From positions 1-64,000 of the forward strand of contig NZ_WBSN01000015.1 in assembly GCF_009299475.1 (NCBI RefSeq): a stretch of 64,000 bases of DNA. Reading direction: 5' to 3'. Below, in pieces: positions 10,549-22,528 of the stretch (the first letter of the stretch is position 1; each line of letters opens with the position of its first letter). This stretch comes from Bifidobacterium avesanii (GTDB lineage Bacteria; Actinomycetota; Actinomycetes; Actinomycetales; Bifidobacteriaceae). The notes beneath the pieces were generated by a model that did not search any database, was not told the DNA's origin, and worked only from the letters and a program-made list of their open reading frames with translations. Both the position numbers and the translations under genes were made by a program.

Positions 10549-12405
10549 ATGACCGAGCAAGGCACATCCGGGGCGTTCCGTGTGGGAGCGGACGGCACGA
10601 CCGAGGAACTGTTCTCCTATGAGGAGGCGATCCGCCAGTTCGTGTACATCGAGCTGCCGTTCGACGGCGACGACGACGGGCGCAACGACCTGATCCGCGC
10701 GGACATCATCCGCCCGCGCGAGCTGGACGGCGTGGCGAAGGTGCCGGTGATCATGGACCCGAGCCCGTACTACGAGCGCCTCGACCGCCACAACGACCAG
10801 AAGAAGTACCTGCATCCGGACGACAAGTGGGACAGCCCGCTGACCGTCTTCCCGTTCTTCTACGACAACTACTTCGTGCCGCGCGGCTACGCGGTCGTCA
10901 TGCCGGACACCTCCGGCACCGCGCTGTCCGACGGGTTCTGCGACATCGGCGGCCGGCGCGACATCGCCTCGTGCAACGCCGTGGTCGACTGGGTGAACGG
11001 CCGGGCCAAGGCGTACTGGACGCGCGACGACCGCAGCGAGGCCAACCGCGCGTATGCCGACTGGTGCACGGGTGCCGTGGCCGCGATCGGCAAGTCGTAC
11101 GACGGCTCGCTCGCCAACGGCATGGCCGCCACCGGCGTCGAGGGTTTGAAGACCATCGTGCCGATCTCCGCCATATCCAGCCAGTACGACTGGTACCATC
11201 CGTTCGGCTGCCTGCTCGACGGCGATGACGCGGATGGCGGCTGGTACGAGCCGTACAACTTCGCCGAATACCTCCAGTCCACCGCGCACGGCAAGCTGCA
11301 GCGCTTCACCACCGCGCCCGACGGCTACAAGGCGCTCAAGGACGGCTCGGACAAGGAGCGCCGCTCCTACAACGAGCCGTTCTGGGGCGAGCGCAACTAC
11401 CGGGCGCACGCGGGCGAATTCAAGGCCAGCGTGTTCCTGGTCCACGGCGTCAACGACCTCAACGTGATGATGAACCAGGTGGACCGCTACTGGGCGGCGC
11501 TCGGCGAGGCGGGCGTGCCGCGCAAGATCTGGCTGCACCAGTACGGCCACGACGACCCGTTCGACGTGCGCCACGACGCGTGGGTGAGGACGCTCAACCG
11601 CTGGTTCGACTACTGGCTGCTCGGCGTGGACAACGGGATCATGGACGAGCCGGTCGCCTCCGTGGAAGGGTCCGACGGCGTGTGGCGCGACTACGCGAGC
11701 TGGCCCGTGCCCGGGGCGGCCGACCATGTGTGGGGCGTGTCCGGCGAGGGCGTGCTGGCCGAGGGCGCCTCCGATGCCGAGGGCGGAGACGCTTCCGGTT
11801 CCGGGGACGAAGGTTCCGCCGCCGTCGCGCACTTCGCCGCGGGCCGCATCAAGGAGCTCACCCCGCTCGCCCAAGCCTTCAATCCGCACGAGGACCGCCT
11901 GCTCTACGTGAGCGCGCCGCTCGCCGCCGACGCGCACGTCTCCGGCACCCCGCGCGTGCGCCTCAGGGTCCGGGCCACCGCGCCGGACACCAACCTCACC
12001 GTGCAGCTCATCGAATACGGCGAGGGCAACTACGTGCAGGTCAACCCCGACCTGCACGCGATCGTGGAGCTCAAGGAGACGCGCACCTGCGGCCAGTCGT
12101 CGCCGGACGACAAGCCGACCTACCCGGTGTGCGTGCCGCGGCGCTCGACCGAGGTGCAGCACGTGGTCACGCGCGGCTGGATCGCCACCGCGCACGCGGC
12201 CGGCTTCGACGCGTACGCGCCCACGCCCGTGGGGGAGTGGTTCGACGTGGAGATCCCCATGCTCGCCACCGACTGGACCGTGCGCGCCGGGCACCGGATC
12301 GCCCTGCAGATCGCGAACAACACGACCCGCCTCGCCAAGGTGCCCGAGTCCGGCTTCGACGTGGACCTCGGCGCGCTGCGGCTCGTCCTGCCGGTCGCAC
12401 GGTAG
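10549..12405 (+). CDS. S15 family / X-prolyl dipeptidyl peptidase-like hydrolase
   Basis: This 618-residue cytoplasmic alpha/beta-hydrolase of the CocE/PepX group probably releases X-Pro dipeptides from peptides. The nucleophile motif GKSYDG places the catalytic serine at about residue 183; an aspartate and a histidine are expected in NDLNVM (near 305) and GHDDPF (near 335). The C-terminal third is a beta-rich X-Pro peptidase C domain, interrupted near residues 405-425 by an Ala/Glu/Gly/Ser-rich low-complexity stretch. The start is fixed by GGAGAGGA eight bases before ATG 10549; the open frame continues far upstream only because it shadows pepC. An esterase of the same fold cannot be excluded. 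Confidence 0.82.
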   Translation: MTEQGTSGAFRVGADGTTEELFSYEEAIRQFVYIELPFDGDDDGRNDLIRADIIRPRELDGVAKVPVIMDPSPYYERLDRHNDQKKYLHPDDKWDSPLTVFPFFYDNYFVPRGYAVVMPDTSGTALSDGFCDIGGRRDIASCNAVVDWVNGRAKAYWTRDDRSEANRAYADWCTGAVAAIGKSYDGSLANGMAATGVEGLKTIVPISAISSQYDWYHPFGCLLDGDDADGGWYEPYNFAEYLQSTAHGKLQRFTTAPDGYKALKDGSDKERRSYNEPFWGERNYRAHAGEFKASVFLVHGVNDLNVMMNQVDRYWAALGEAGVPRKIWLHQYGHDDPFDVRHDAWVRTLNRWFDYWLLGVDNGIMDEPVASVEGSDGVWRDYASWPVPGAADHVWGVSGEGVLAEGASDAEGGDASGSGDEGSAAVAHFAAGRIKELTPLAQAFNPHEDRLLYVSAPLAADAHVSGTPRVRLRVRATAPDTNLTVQLIEYGEGNYVQVNPDLHAIVELKETRTCGQSSPDDKPTYPVCVPRRSTEVQHVVTRGWIATAHAAGFDAYAPTPVGEWFDVEIPMLATDWTVRAGHRIALQIANNTTRLAKVPESGFDVDLGALRLVLPVAR

Positions 12406-12408
12406 GGT
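12403..12408 (+). promoter_or_regulatory. putative leaderless -10 box for xthA
   Basis: TAGGGT, of the actinobacterial TANNNT -10 type, overlaps the stop codon of the preceding peptidase and ends 7 bases before the xthA ATG, so transcription could begin at or next to the start codon. A weak GTAGGG could instead act as a ribosome-binding site for read-through translation. Confidence 0.35.
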
Positions 12409-12415
12409 TGTTCGT

Positions 12416-13276
12416 ATGACCATCACCATCGCCACTTCCAACCTCAACGGCATCCGCGCGGCCAAGCGCAAGGGCATCGACGCGTGGGCGCGCGACAACG
12501 CGCCCGACGTGTGGTGCATGCAGGAGGTCCGCGCCCCGCAGGTCGAACTCGACCCGATCCTCGACGGCTTCGCGCGCGACTACGTGGACGCGGGCAGGCT
12601 CTCCGATACGTCCGGGCTCGCCCGCATGAACGAGGTGTGCCGCGTCAAGGGCCGCGCCGGCGTGGGGCTCGTCACGGACCTCGAGGTGACCGACCGCCGC
12701 TTCGGGCTGCCGGGGCTCACGGAGGACGTGGACTCCGGCCGCTGGATCGAGACCGACGTGGTCACGCCGCAGGGCTACACCATCACCGTCGCGTGCGTGT
12801 ACGTGCACGCCGGCATGGCGGAGGACGAGACCAAGATGGCGCAGAAGTTCCGCTTCCTCGACGCCATGGGCCCGCGGCTCGAACAGCTGCGCGACGAGGC
12901 GGCCCGCGGCGGCAGGCAGGCGGTGCTGTGCGGCGACTTCAACATCGCCCACACCCCGCTGGACATCAAGAACGCCAAGGGCAACGTGAAGCACGCCGGC
13001 TTCCTGCCCGCCGAGCGCGCCTACGTGGACCGGTGGATCGACGACTACGAGTTCGTGGACGTGCTGCGCGACCTGGCCGGCGAGATGCAGGGACCGTACA
13101 CGTGGTGGAGCCAGCGCGGCCGCGCCTTCGACAACAACGTCGGCTGGCGCATCGACTACCAGTTCGCCACCCCGGAGCTCGCCGAAACGGCCCGCGGCTT
13201 CGTGATCGACAAGGCGCCGAGCTACGACGCCCGCTGGTCCGACCACGCGCCCCTGACCGTCACCTACGACGTGTGA
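12416..13276 (+). CDS. xthA: exodeoxyribonuclease III
   Basis: This 286-residue metal-dependent AP endonuclease / 3'-5' exonuclease acts in base excision repair. It begins with the family pattern ATSNLNGIRA, has the metal-binding Glu in MQEVRAP, the GDFNIAHTPLD active-site segment near residue 175, and ends with DHAPLTV containing the catalytic Asp-His pair. The length fits ExoIII. It follows the peptidase after 10 bases and may be co-transcribed or started from its own leaderless promoter. Confidence 0.92.
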   Translation: MTITIATSNLNGIRAAKRKGIDAWARDNAPDVWCMQEVRAPQVELDPILDGFARDYVDAGRLSDTSGLARMNEVCRVKGRAGVGLVTDLEVTDRRFGLPGLTEDVDSGRWIETDVVTPQGYTITVACVYVHAGMAEDETKMAQKFRFLDAMGPRLEQLRDEAARGGRQAVLCGDFNIAHTPLDIKNAKGNVKHAGFLPAERAYVDRWIDDYEFVDVLRDLAGEMQGPYTWWSQRGRAFDNNVGWRIDYQFATPELAETARGFVIDKAPSYDARWSDHAPLTVTYDV

Positions 13277-13353
13277 CGCGGCGTCCGCGCGTCCCGCGGG
13301 CCATTTTGGGCCGCGCGGGACGCACAATCGCCGCTTTGCGAATGTGCGCGTGC

Positions 13354-13359
13354 TAGGCT
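13354..13359 (+). promoter_or_regulatory. putative extended -10 promoter of the DUF3710 gene
   Basis: TAGGCT preceded by TGC forms an extended -10 element 55 bases before the DUF3710 start. The same hexamer stands before the P-type ATPase at 17137. Confidence 0.35.
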
Positions 13360-13414
13360 GTGGTGGAGTTGCAACCAGCACCGAAACGGTACGACAGTAC
13401 GAAACGAGGAACCC

Positions 13415-14269
13415 ATGGGACTGTTTGGATTCGGCAAGAAGAAGCATCGGGACGAGGACGTCGCCGAGCCGGCCAAGGACGAGGAGACCAAGGCCGAGGC
13501 CGCCGAGGAGACCGAGGACGAGGCAGCCGAGGCCGCCAAGGACGGTGACGCCAAGGAGAACGGCGGCGTGTTCGGCGCCCGCGGCGAGGACAACGGCCCG
13601 TGGGACCTGGACGACGAGAACATCCCCGACTACGACGAGTACCTCGACATCGGCTCCCTGCTGCTGCCGATGATCCCCATGCAGTTCGACAACGCCGGCC
13701 TGCGCCTCAAGGCCGACCGCGCCACGAACGCGGTGGTCGGCGCCGTGATCACCGTGGGCAACTCCAGCCTTGAGCTCGAGGCCTACGCCGCCCCCAAGAC
13801 CATGGGCCTGTGGGACGACGTGCGCGCCGACCTGCTCGACGCCAACCAGGAGGCCGTCGAGGTGGACGGCACGTTCGGCAAGGAGCTGCACCTGCCCGTG
13901 CACCTGAAGGGCGGCACCGTGATGACCCGCATCGTGGGCGTGGACGGCCCGCGCTGGATGCTGCGCGGCATCTTCGCCGGCAAGGCCGCCGAGGACGGCA
14001 ACGACCAGCGCGAGGCGCTCGACGAGTACTTCACCCGCATCGTGGTGGCTCGCGGCGAGGAGCCGCTCGCCCCGCGCGACATGATCCCCATGCACGCGCC
14101 CATCACCCCGGCCCAGCGCCGCGCGATGGAGGCCGCCGAGGAAGCCGGGGACGACGCCGGCAAGGCCGCCGAGATCCCGGGCAAGCCGAAGGGCCCGCTC
14201 AGCTCCGACCACGAGACCGAGGTGAAGACCACCCTGTCCCGCGGCCCGATGTTCTCCGAAGTCCGTTGA
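13415..14269 (+). CDS. DUF3710 domain protein
   Basis: This 284-residue protein is of unknown function in a family typical of Actinobacteria. An acidic, Lys/Glu/Ala-rich disordered N-terminus (about residues 8-55) leads into the DUF3710 core (DIGSLLLPMIP..., then a W/R-rich segment near 190). No signal peptide or membrane span is visible, so it should be cytoplasmic. It overlaps the following DUF3159 membrane-protein gene. As I recall, mycobacteria keep the same neighbourhood of DUF3710, a DUF3159-like membrane protein and a TrmA-like methyltransferase, which suggests a shared but unknown job. Confidence 0.82.
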   Translation: MGLFGFGKKKHRDEDVAEPAKDEETKAEAAEETEDEAAEAAKDGDAKENGGVFGARGEDNGPWDLDDENIPDYDEYLDIGSLLLPMIPMQFDNAGLRLKADRATNAVVGAVITVGNSSLELEAYAAPKTMGLWDDVRADLLDANQEAVEVDGTFGKELHLPVHLKGGTVMTRIVGVDGPRWMLRGIFAGKAAEDGNDQREALDEYFTRIVVARGEEPLAPRDMIPMHAPITPAQRRAMEAAEEAGDDAGKAAEIPGKPKGPLSSDHETEVKTTLSRGPMFSEVR

Positions 14270-15024
14270 TCGACGGCCCGTTGAAGGAACCGCGCGCATC
14301 AAGGAAGCGCACCGGCCTCGCCGCGCTCGCGGACGCCGAGGGGGAGGACGAGTTCTCCGTCATCGAGGCGATCGGCGGCCTGCGCGGCGTGGTCGAGTCG
14401 ATGCTGCCCGGGCTCGTGTTCGTGGTGATGTTCATCGTCACCTCGAACCTGCAGCTCACGGTCATCGTCTCCGCGGCGCTCGCCGGCGTGCAGGTGCTCG
14501 CGCGTCTGGCGCAGCGGCAGTCGATCGTCGGCGCGCTGAGCGGCCTCGTCGCCGTGGCCATCTGCCTCGTGTGGGCGTGGAAGAGCCACGAGGCGCGCAA
14601 CTACTACACGTTCGGGTTCATCAGCAACGCCGTGTACTTCGTGCTGCTGTCCGTCTCCATGCTGGCGCGCGTGCCCGGCATCGGGCTCATGGTGGAATTC
14701 CTGCGCACCCTGCCCACGGAACGCCTCGGCGCGTGGCTGGCCGACTGGCGCGGGGACAGGGCGCTCCTCAAGGCGTACATGATCGTCACCGGCCTGTGGA
14801 CCGCGCTGTTCGCGCTGCGCCTCGCCGTGCAGGTGCCGCTGTACCTCACCAACAACGTGGCGGCGCTCGGCATCGCGCGCCTGATCATGGGCATCCCGTT
14901 CTGGGCGCTCGCGATCTGGGTGTCCTACCTCATCATCGCCACGCCGCTCGCGCGCCACAAGCGGGCCGGCGAGCGCACGGAAGACGAGCACACGGAAGAA
15001 CAGGCCGGCGAGCAGGCCGCGTAA
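14266..15024 (+). CDS. DUF3159 family membrane protein
   Basis: This roughly 252-residue integral membrane protein opens with a short hydrophilic stretch followed by the DUF3159 hallmark (EAIGGLRGVVESMLPGL) and has about five to six hydrophobic spans. The start is uncertain: no ATG exists before the conserved domain, so I place it at the TTG that overlaps the DUF3710 stop (TTGA); TTG 14281 is an alternative. The tail is charged (TEDEHTEEQAGEQ). The function is unknown; the overlap implies coupling with DUF3710. Confidence 0.75.
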   Translation: MIDGPLKEPRASRKRTGLAALADAEGEDEFSVIEAIGGLRGVVESMLPGLVFVVMFIVTSNLQLTVIVSAALAGVQVLARLAQRQSIVGALSGLVAVAICLVWAWKSHEARNYYTFGFISNAVYFVLLSVSMLARVPGIGLMVEFLRTLPTERLGAWLADWRGDRALLKAYMIVTGLWTALFALRLAVQVPLYLTNNVAALGIARLIMGIPFWALAIWVSYLIIATPLARHKRAGERTEDEHTEEQAGEQAA

Positions 15025-15070
15025 TCTCCCGCCGGCACTCCCAAGCCGCACAACGAAAGGAACGCATTCC

Positions 15071-16354
15071 ATGGACGCCCAAGTCCGCATCGAACGGTAC
15101 GCCGATCAGGGCCGCTGCGTGGCGCACATCGACGGGCGCGTGGTGTTCGTCCGCTTCGCGCTGCCCGGCGAGCTGGTGCGCATCACGCTGGACGAGCCGC
15201 ACGACCGCGACGACCGCTTCTGGACCGGCGAGGTGGCCGAGGTGGTCGAGCCGAGCCCCGACCGCGTGGATCCCGCATGGCCGCTGGCCGGCCCGCTCGC
15301 CATGGGCGGCGGCGTGGGCGGCGCCGACTTGGTGCACGTCTCGCTCGAAGGCCAGCTGAAATGGAAGGCCGCGACGATCGGCGAGCAGCTGCGCCGGCTC
15401 GGGCACGTGGACCCGGAGTCGGTCGGCGGCGTGACCGTGGAGCGCATGTCCGGCGACGAGGAGCTGGGCGGCCTCAACTGGCGCACGCGCATCGAACTCA
15501 TCGCCGACGAGGACGGCTACGCCTCCATGCGCCGCCGCGGCTCGCACACCCGCGTGCGCCTCGACGGCATGCCGCTCGCCACCAAGCGCCTGCTGGAGAT
15601 CGCCGAACGCGAGCACGTGTGGGACGGCGGCTTCACGCCGGGCGCGCAGATCCGCCTCGTCGCGCCCGAACCGCGCGGGGACGCGGCGACGGGGCGGGAC
15701 GGCAACTTCGCGGTGCTCGTCGGCGGCGAGATCGCGGCCGGCTCGGCGGACGTGGAGGAGCGCATGAGCGTGGACGGCCACGACTTCCGCTACGAGGTGG
15801 CGTCCTCCGGCTTCTGGCAGATCCACCGCGAGGCCCCCATGCGCCTGCCCGCCTACGTGATGTCTCTGGTGCGCGCATCGCTCGACGGCGCCGAATCCGC
15901 CGTGCTGTGGGACCTGTACTCCGGTTCCGGCCTGTTCTCGCTGCCCATGGCCGCGCTCGCCGCGCCGCGCACGCGCATGCTCACCGTGGAGGGCGCGCCC
16001 GAGGCCGTGCACCACGCCCGCCGCAACCTGCGCGCCGCCGGATTCGACGCCGTGGACGCCCGCTGCGGCGACGTGCACGCCACGCTGCAGCATGTGCCGC
16101 ACGATCTGGAAAGCCCTGACGTGGTGGTGCTCGACCCGCCGCGCGCCGGCGCCCGCGCCAAGGTGTGCCGCCGCGTCGCCGCCGCGAATCCCGCCGCCGT
16201 GGTCTACGTGGCCTGCGACCCGACGAGCCTCGCGCGAGACACCGCCACGTTCGTCTCGCTCGGCTACGGGCTTGCCTCGGTGCGCGCCTTCGACATCTAT
16301 CCCATGACCCACCACGTCGAGACGGTCGCGCTGTTCCGCCGGACCCGGGCCTGA
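15071..16354 (+). CDS. TrmA/RlmCD-like class I RNA methyltransferase (m5U type)
   Basis: This 427-residue S-adenosylmethionine-dependent methyltransferase has an N-terminal TRAM domain (about residues 1-60) and a C-terminal Rossmann domain. It has the catalytic cysteine in YVACDP with SLARD after it, the motif VVLDPPRAG, and the base glutamate in HHVETVALF. The four cysteines that hold the Fe-S cluster in RlmD-type enzymes are missing: the corresponding stretch reads GPLAMGGGVGGADLVH. It is therefore a cluster-free uracil-5 methyltransferase of tRNA or rRNA; the target cannot be told from the sequence. AAAGGAA lies before the ATG. Confidence 0.85.
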   Translation: MDAQVRIERYADQGRCVAHIDGRVVFVRFALPGELVRITLDEPHDRDDRFWTGEVAEVVEPSPDRVDPAWPLAGPLAMGGGVGGADLVHVSLEGQLKWKAATIGEQLRRLGHVDPESVGGVTVERMSGDEELGGLNWRTRIELIADEDGYASMRRRGSHTRVRLDGMPLATKRLLEIAEREHVWDGGFTPGAQIRLVAPEPRGDAATGRDGNFAVLVGGEIAAGSADVEERMSVDGHDFRYEVASSGFWQIHREAPMRLPAYVMSLVRASLDGAESAVLWDLYSGSGLFSLPMAALAAPRTRMLTVEGAPEAVHHARRNLRAAGFDAVDARCGDVHATLQHVPHDLESPDVVVLDPPRAGARAKVCRRVAAANPAAVVYVACDPTSLARDTATFVSLGYGLASVRAFDIYPMTHHVETVALFRRTRA

Positions 16355-16384
16355 CGCCGGTTCGGCCTGATACGCCGTCCCGGT

Positions 16385-16390
16385 TACAAT
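16385..16390 (+). promoter_or_regulatory. putative leaderless -10 box for the 16399 lipoprotein
   Basis: TACAAT ends 8 bases before the ATG, which places the predicted transcription start at or next to the start codon. No ribosome-binding site is present in between. Confidence 0.4.
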
Positions 16391-16398
16391 CACATGCC

Positions 16399-16962
16399 AT
16401 GACGATGACTGGAAGGACCCGCACCCGCCTGATGGCCGCGCTCGCCTGCGCGGCGGCGCTCACGACCCTCGCCTCCGGCTGCGTGCCGCGCGGCGTGGCG
16501 GTCGGCGACACCCAGGCCACCGAACCGGCCATCCAGCACGACGGCGTGGACGTGTCCGACGCGATCATCATCTACATCGGCTCGCAGGACTCCTCCGCGG
16601 ACAAGCCGATCGTGGACGCGCTGCAGCGCGCCGGCCTCGACACGGCGTACATGTCCATGGAGGGCGTGGACGAATCCGCGGGCAACCGCGCGATCATCGA
16701 CGCGACGAACCGCAACCTGTCCGCCGTGATGGTCGGCCCCAACGACGTGAACCAGTGGGCGGACGGCCTCAGGGTCGCGCGCGAGGCCGGCTACCCGGTC
16801 ATCCTCGTGGACCCCACCGCGCCCGTCACCATCGACGAGACCCTGTACGCCGCGATCTTCCACGTGACCGACGACGCCTCCGCCGCCACCATCTTCGACG
16901 CGTCCATCCTGGTCATCGACGACCACGCGCACGACAAGACCATCGACGTGCGGCTGTCCTGA
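16399..16962 (+). CDS. small lipoprotein with half of a type I periplasmic-binding fold
   Basis: This 187-residue predicted lipoprotein has signal peptide MTMTGRTRTRLM..., lipobox ASGC and lipidated Cys28. The mature part resembles only the N-terminal lobe of a sugar-binding (LacI/RbsB-like) protein: a beta strand (IIIYIGS), a helix, and later alternating strand-helix blocks with SAVMVGPNDVNQWADGL and GYPVILVDPTAP. The family is normally about 300 residues, so a whole lobe is missing. Its stop is normal and its codon use matches its neighbours, so it looks like a stable short protein rather than a fresh truncation. No transporter genes lie beside it. Function unknown. Confidence 0.65.
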   Translation: MTMTGRTRTRLMAALACAAALTTLASGCVPRGVAVGDTQATEPAIQHDGVDVSDAIIIYIGSQDSSADKPIVDALQRAGLDTAYMSMEGVDESAGNRAIIDATNRNLSAVMVGPNDVNQWADGLRVAREAGYPVILVDPTAPVTIDETLYAAIFHVTDDASAATIFDASILVIDDHAHDKTIDVRLS

Positions 16963-17136
16963 GCTGACTGGCCACGGGCCACGGGCCGTCCCGGGCTGAA
17001 ATACGGGCCGAAACCGACGCCCCGGCGGGGGTTTGGCGCTTACAATCGCGGATTTCGTCGTTTTCGGCCCGCAATGCCGCGCACGATGCCGCGTCCGCGC
17101 GCGTGGACCGGGGAGGGCGGTCCGTCCGGGACGGGT

Positions 17137-17142
17137 TAGGCT
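17137..17142 (+). promoter_or_regulatory. putative leaderless -10 box for the P-type ATPase
   Basis: TAGGCT ends 6 bases before the ATG at 17149, which puts the transcription start on the start codon itself. There is no ribosome-binding sequence between them. Confidence 0.45.
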
Positions 17143-17148
17143 AGAGAC

Positions 17149-19677
17149 ATGAGTTCGAACGCCAGCAGCATGTCCACCGCGCCCAGCATGCCCGAAACCG
17201 CCGAGCGGGGGCTCACGGCGGCCGAAGTGGCCAACCGCGAGCAGAACGGCCAGACCAACCGGGTCAAGACGCAGTCGTCGCGTTCCGTGGGACAGATCGT
17301 GCGCGCCAACGTGTTCACGCTGTTCAACGGGATCATCCTCGCCGCCATGGTCATGGTGCTCATCACCGGCTCGTGGAGGGACGCGGTGTTCGGCTTCGTG
17401 ATCATCATCAACACCGGCATCGGCGTCGTCACCGAGCTGAGGGCCAAGCGCACGCTCGACCGGCTGTCCATTCTCGTCGCATCCGACTACGTGGTGCGCC
17501 GCGACGGGCGGAACGTGGAGGTCAAGCACGACCAGATCGTGGTGGACGACCTGCTGTGGATCCGCGCGGGCGACCAGGTGCCCGCCGACGCGGCCGTCGT
17601 GGAGACGTGGGGCCTCGAACTCGACGAGTCCATGCTCACCGGCGAGTCCCGGACCGTGCGCAGGAAGGCCGGCGAACAGGTCTACTCCGGCTCCACCGCC
17701 GTGTCCGGGCTCGCGCTCGTGCGCGTCAACGCCGTGGGCGAGCACAGCTATGCGGCCACGCTCACCGCGCAGGCGAAGGTCTACAAGAAGACGGTGTCCG
17801 ACCTGACGCGCGGCATCAACACGATCCTCAAGTTCATGACGTTCCTCGTGGTGCCGCTGTGCGTGCTGCTCATCTGGTCGCAGATCTCCGCGGTGGGTGG
17901 CTGGAACCACGCGCTCGCCACCGGCGAATGGCGCACGGCGGTGATCTCCGCGGTGGCCGGCGTGGTGGGCATGATCCCCGAGGGGCTGGTGCTGCTCACC
18001 TCGCTCAACTTCGCGCTCGCGGCCATGAGGCTCGCGCGTAGGAACACGCTGGTGCAGGAGCTCGAATCCGTGGAGACGCTCGCGCGCGTGGACTGCCTCA
18101 ACCTCGACAAGACCGGCACGATCACCGACGGCGGCATCGCCTTCAGCCGGCTCGTCATGCTGGACGGCGGCTCGGAGGGGACGTCGAACGCCGACGCGGT
18201 CCGGCGGGTCCGGCAGGCGCTGTACGACCTCGCCAACGAGGAGCAGCCCAACGGCACCGGGCAGGCCGTGCTCGCGGGGCTCAAGGCCGAGGGCGTGGGC
18301 GCCGGCCCGATCGCGGCCCGCGTGCCGTTCTCGTCCGCGCGCAAGTGGAGCGCGGTGGTCGAGGGATCCGCGGGGCCAGCGGGGGAGAAGGGCCGCGAAA
18401 CCCTGTGGTACATGGGCGCGCCGGAGGTGCTGTGCTCGGCGTTCGACGGCGACCACACCGACGTGCTGGACATGGTAAACGCGTACGCGAACGACGGCAA
18501 CCGCGTGCTGCTCATCGCCCGCGCGGATATGGCCGACCCGTCCGCCTTCGCCGACGACCCCCACCTCGACCCGCACGCCCGTCCCGTCGCCCTCGTGCTG
18601 TGCGCCGAGCGCATCCGCCCGGACGCCGAGGAGACGCTCGCGTGGTTCCGCGAGCAGGGCGTGCGCTGCCGCGTGATCTCCGGCGACAACCCGGTCACCG
18701 TGGGCGCGATCGCCCGCAAGGTGCACCTGACCGGCGACCGTGCGCCGGTGGCCATGGACGCGCGCGAGCTGCCGGACGACGTCAACGAGCTGGCCCGCGT
18801 GCTCGAGGGCGTGGACGTGCTCGGCCGCGTGCTGCCCGACCAGAAGAAGGCCATCGTGCGGGCCCTGCACACGCAGGGGCACGTGGTGGCGATGACCGGC
18901 GACGGCGTGAACGACGCGCTGGCCCTCAAGGAGGCGGATCTGGGCGTGGCCATGGGCAACGCCGCGTCCGCCACCAAGGCCGTGGCGCAGGTGGTGCTCG
19001 TCGACTCGAAGTTCTCCCACCTGCCCGACGTGGTGGCCCGGGGCCGCCAGGTCATGGCCAACATGGAGCGCGTGGCGAGCCTGTTCCTCGTCAAGACCGT
19101 CTACTCGGCGCTCATCTCCCTCGCCGTGGTCCTGACGCGCATCCCGTACCCGTACCTGCCGCGGCACATCACGTACATCGGCGCGCTCACCATTGGCATG
19201 CCGGCGTTCATCCTCGCGCTCGCGCCCAACACCCGCCGCTACATGCCCGGGTTCCTGAAGCGCGTGGTGCACTTCGCCCTGCCCGGCGGCGTGGCCACGG
19301 CCGCCTCGGTGCTCATGGCCGCGTGGTTCCTGCCCTCGACGATGGGCTGGGACGTGGACGCCTCCGACGCCGACCTCGCGGACCTGAGGGCCACGTGCGC
19401 GATCGTGCTGTTCGTCATGGGCGTGTTCGTGCTCGGCCGCGTGGCGAGGCCCCTCAACGGCTGGCGTGGCGTGCTCGTGGCGTGCTTCGCGGCGGCCGGC
19501 GTGATCGGCCTGTTCATCCCGTTCGTGCGGAACTTCTTCGCCCTCGTGGTGCCGCAGGGCCGGCTCATCCCCGCCACGCTCATCGCCATGGGCGGATCGG
19601 TGGCCGTGTTCTTCCTGTGCCTGTGGATCGTGCCCATGATTTGGCGGATTATCGCACGCGCGCTCGCGACACGCTAG
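17149..19677 (+). CDS. CtpE-like cation-transporting P-type ATPase
   Basis: This 842-residue membrane ATPase moves a cation across the membrane with a phospho-aspartate intermediate. The actuator motif LTGES is near residue 163, the membrane motif MIPEGLVLLTS near 275, the phosphorylation site DKTGT near 318 and the hinge MTGDGVNDALALKEAD near 585. The PEGL-type TM4 and absence of N-terminal metal-binding domains place it with mycobacterial CtpE, reported as a calcium transporter, rather than with copper or cadmium ATPases. The ion is inferred from the family only. Confidence 0.85.
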   Translation: MSSNASSMSTAPSMPETAERGLTAAEVANREQNGQTNRVKTQSSRSVGQIVRANVFTLFNGIILAAMVMVLITGSWRDAVFGFVIIINTGIGVVTELRAKRTLDRLSILVASDYVVRRDGRNVEVKHDQIVVDDLLWIRAGDQVPADAAVVETWGLELDESMLTGESRTVRRKAGEQVYSGSTAVSGLALVRVNAVGEHSYAATLTAQAKVYKKTVSDLTRGINTILKFMTFLVVPLCVLLIWSQISAVGGWNHALATGEWRTAVISAVAGVVGMIPEGLVLLTSLNFALAAMRLARRNTLVQELESVETLARVDCLNLDKTGTITDGGIAFSRLVMLDGGSEGTSNADAVRRVRQALYDLANEEQPNGTGQAVLAGLKAEGVGAGPIAARVPFSSARKWSAVVEGSAGPAGEKGRETLWYMGAPEVLCSAFDGDHTDVLDMVNAYANDGNRVLLIARADMADPSAFADDPHLDPHARPVALVLCAERIRPDAEETLAWFREQGVRCRVISGDNPVTVGAIARKVHLTGDRAPVAMDARELPDDVNELARVLEGVDVLGRVLPDQKKAIVRALHTQGHVVAMTGDGVNDALALKEADLGVAMGNAASATKAVAQVVLVDSKFSHLPDVVARGRQVMANMERVASLFLVKTVYSALISLAVVLTRIPYPYLPRHITYIGALTIGMPAFILALAPNTRRYMPGFLKRVVHFALPGGVATAASVLMAAWFLPSTMGWDVDASDADLADLRATCAIVLFVMGVFVLGRVARPLNGWRGVLVACFAAAGVIGLFIPFVRNFFALVVPQGRLIPATLIAMGGSVAVFFLCLWIVPMIWRIIARALATR

Positions 19678-19752
19678 AGTTCTGCGTTACGTACCCGACC
19701 CAATTGAGCCGGATAATCGTACCAACGCATTCGTTTGAAGCACGGAGGAAGC

Positions 19753-22467
<2,715 letters not shown>

Positions 22468-22528
22468 CGCGTCCGGTCTGCCCGGTCTGCCGGGCCCGTT
22501 CGACCGTCCGTGTATGCCGCTCCGCTGT

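Noticed and set aside
15071..16354. Loss of Fe-S cysteines as a sign of an inactive methyltransferase
   Set aside because: TrmA-type members of the family naturally lack the cluster, and the catalytic Cys and Glu are intact.
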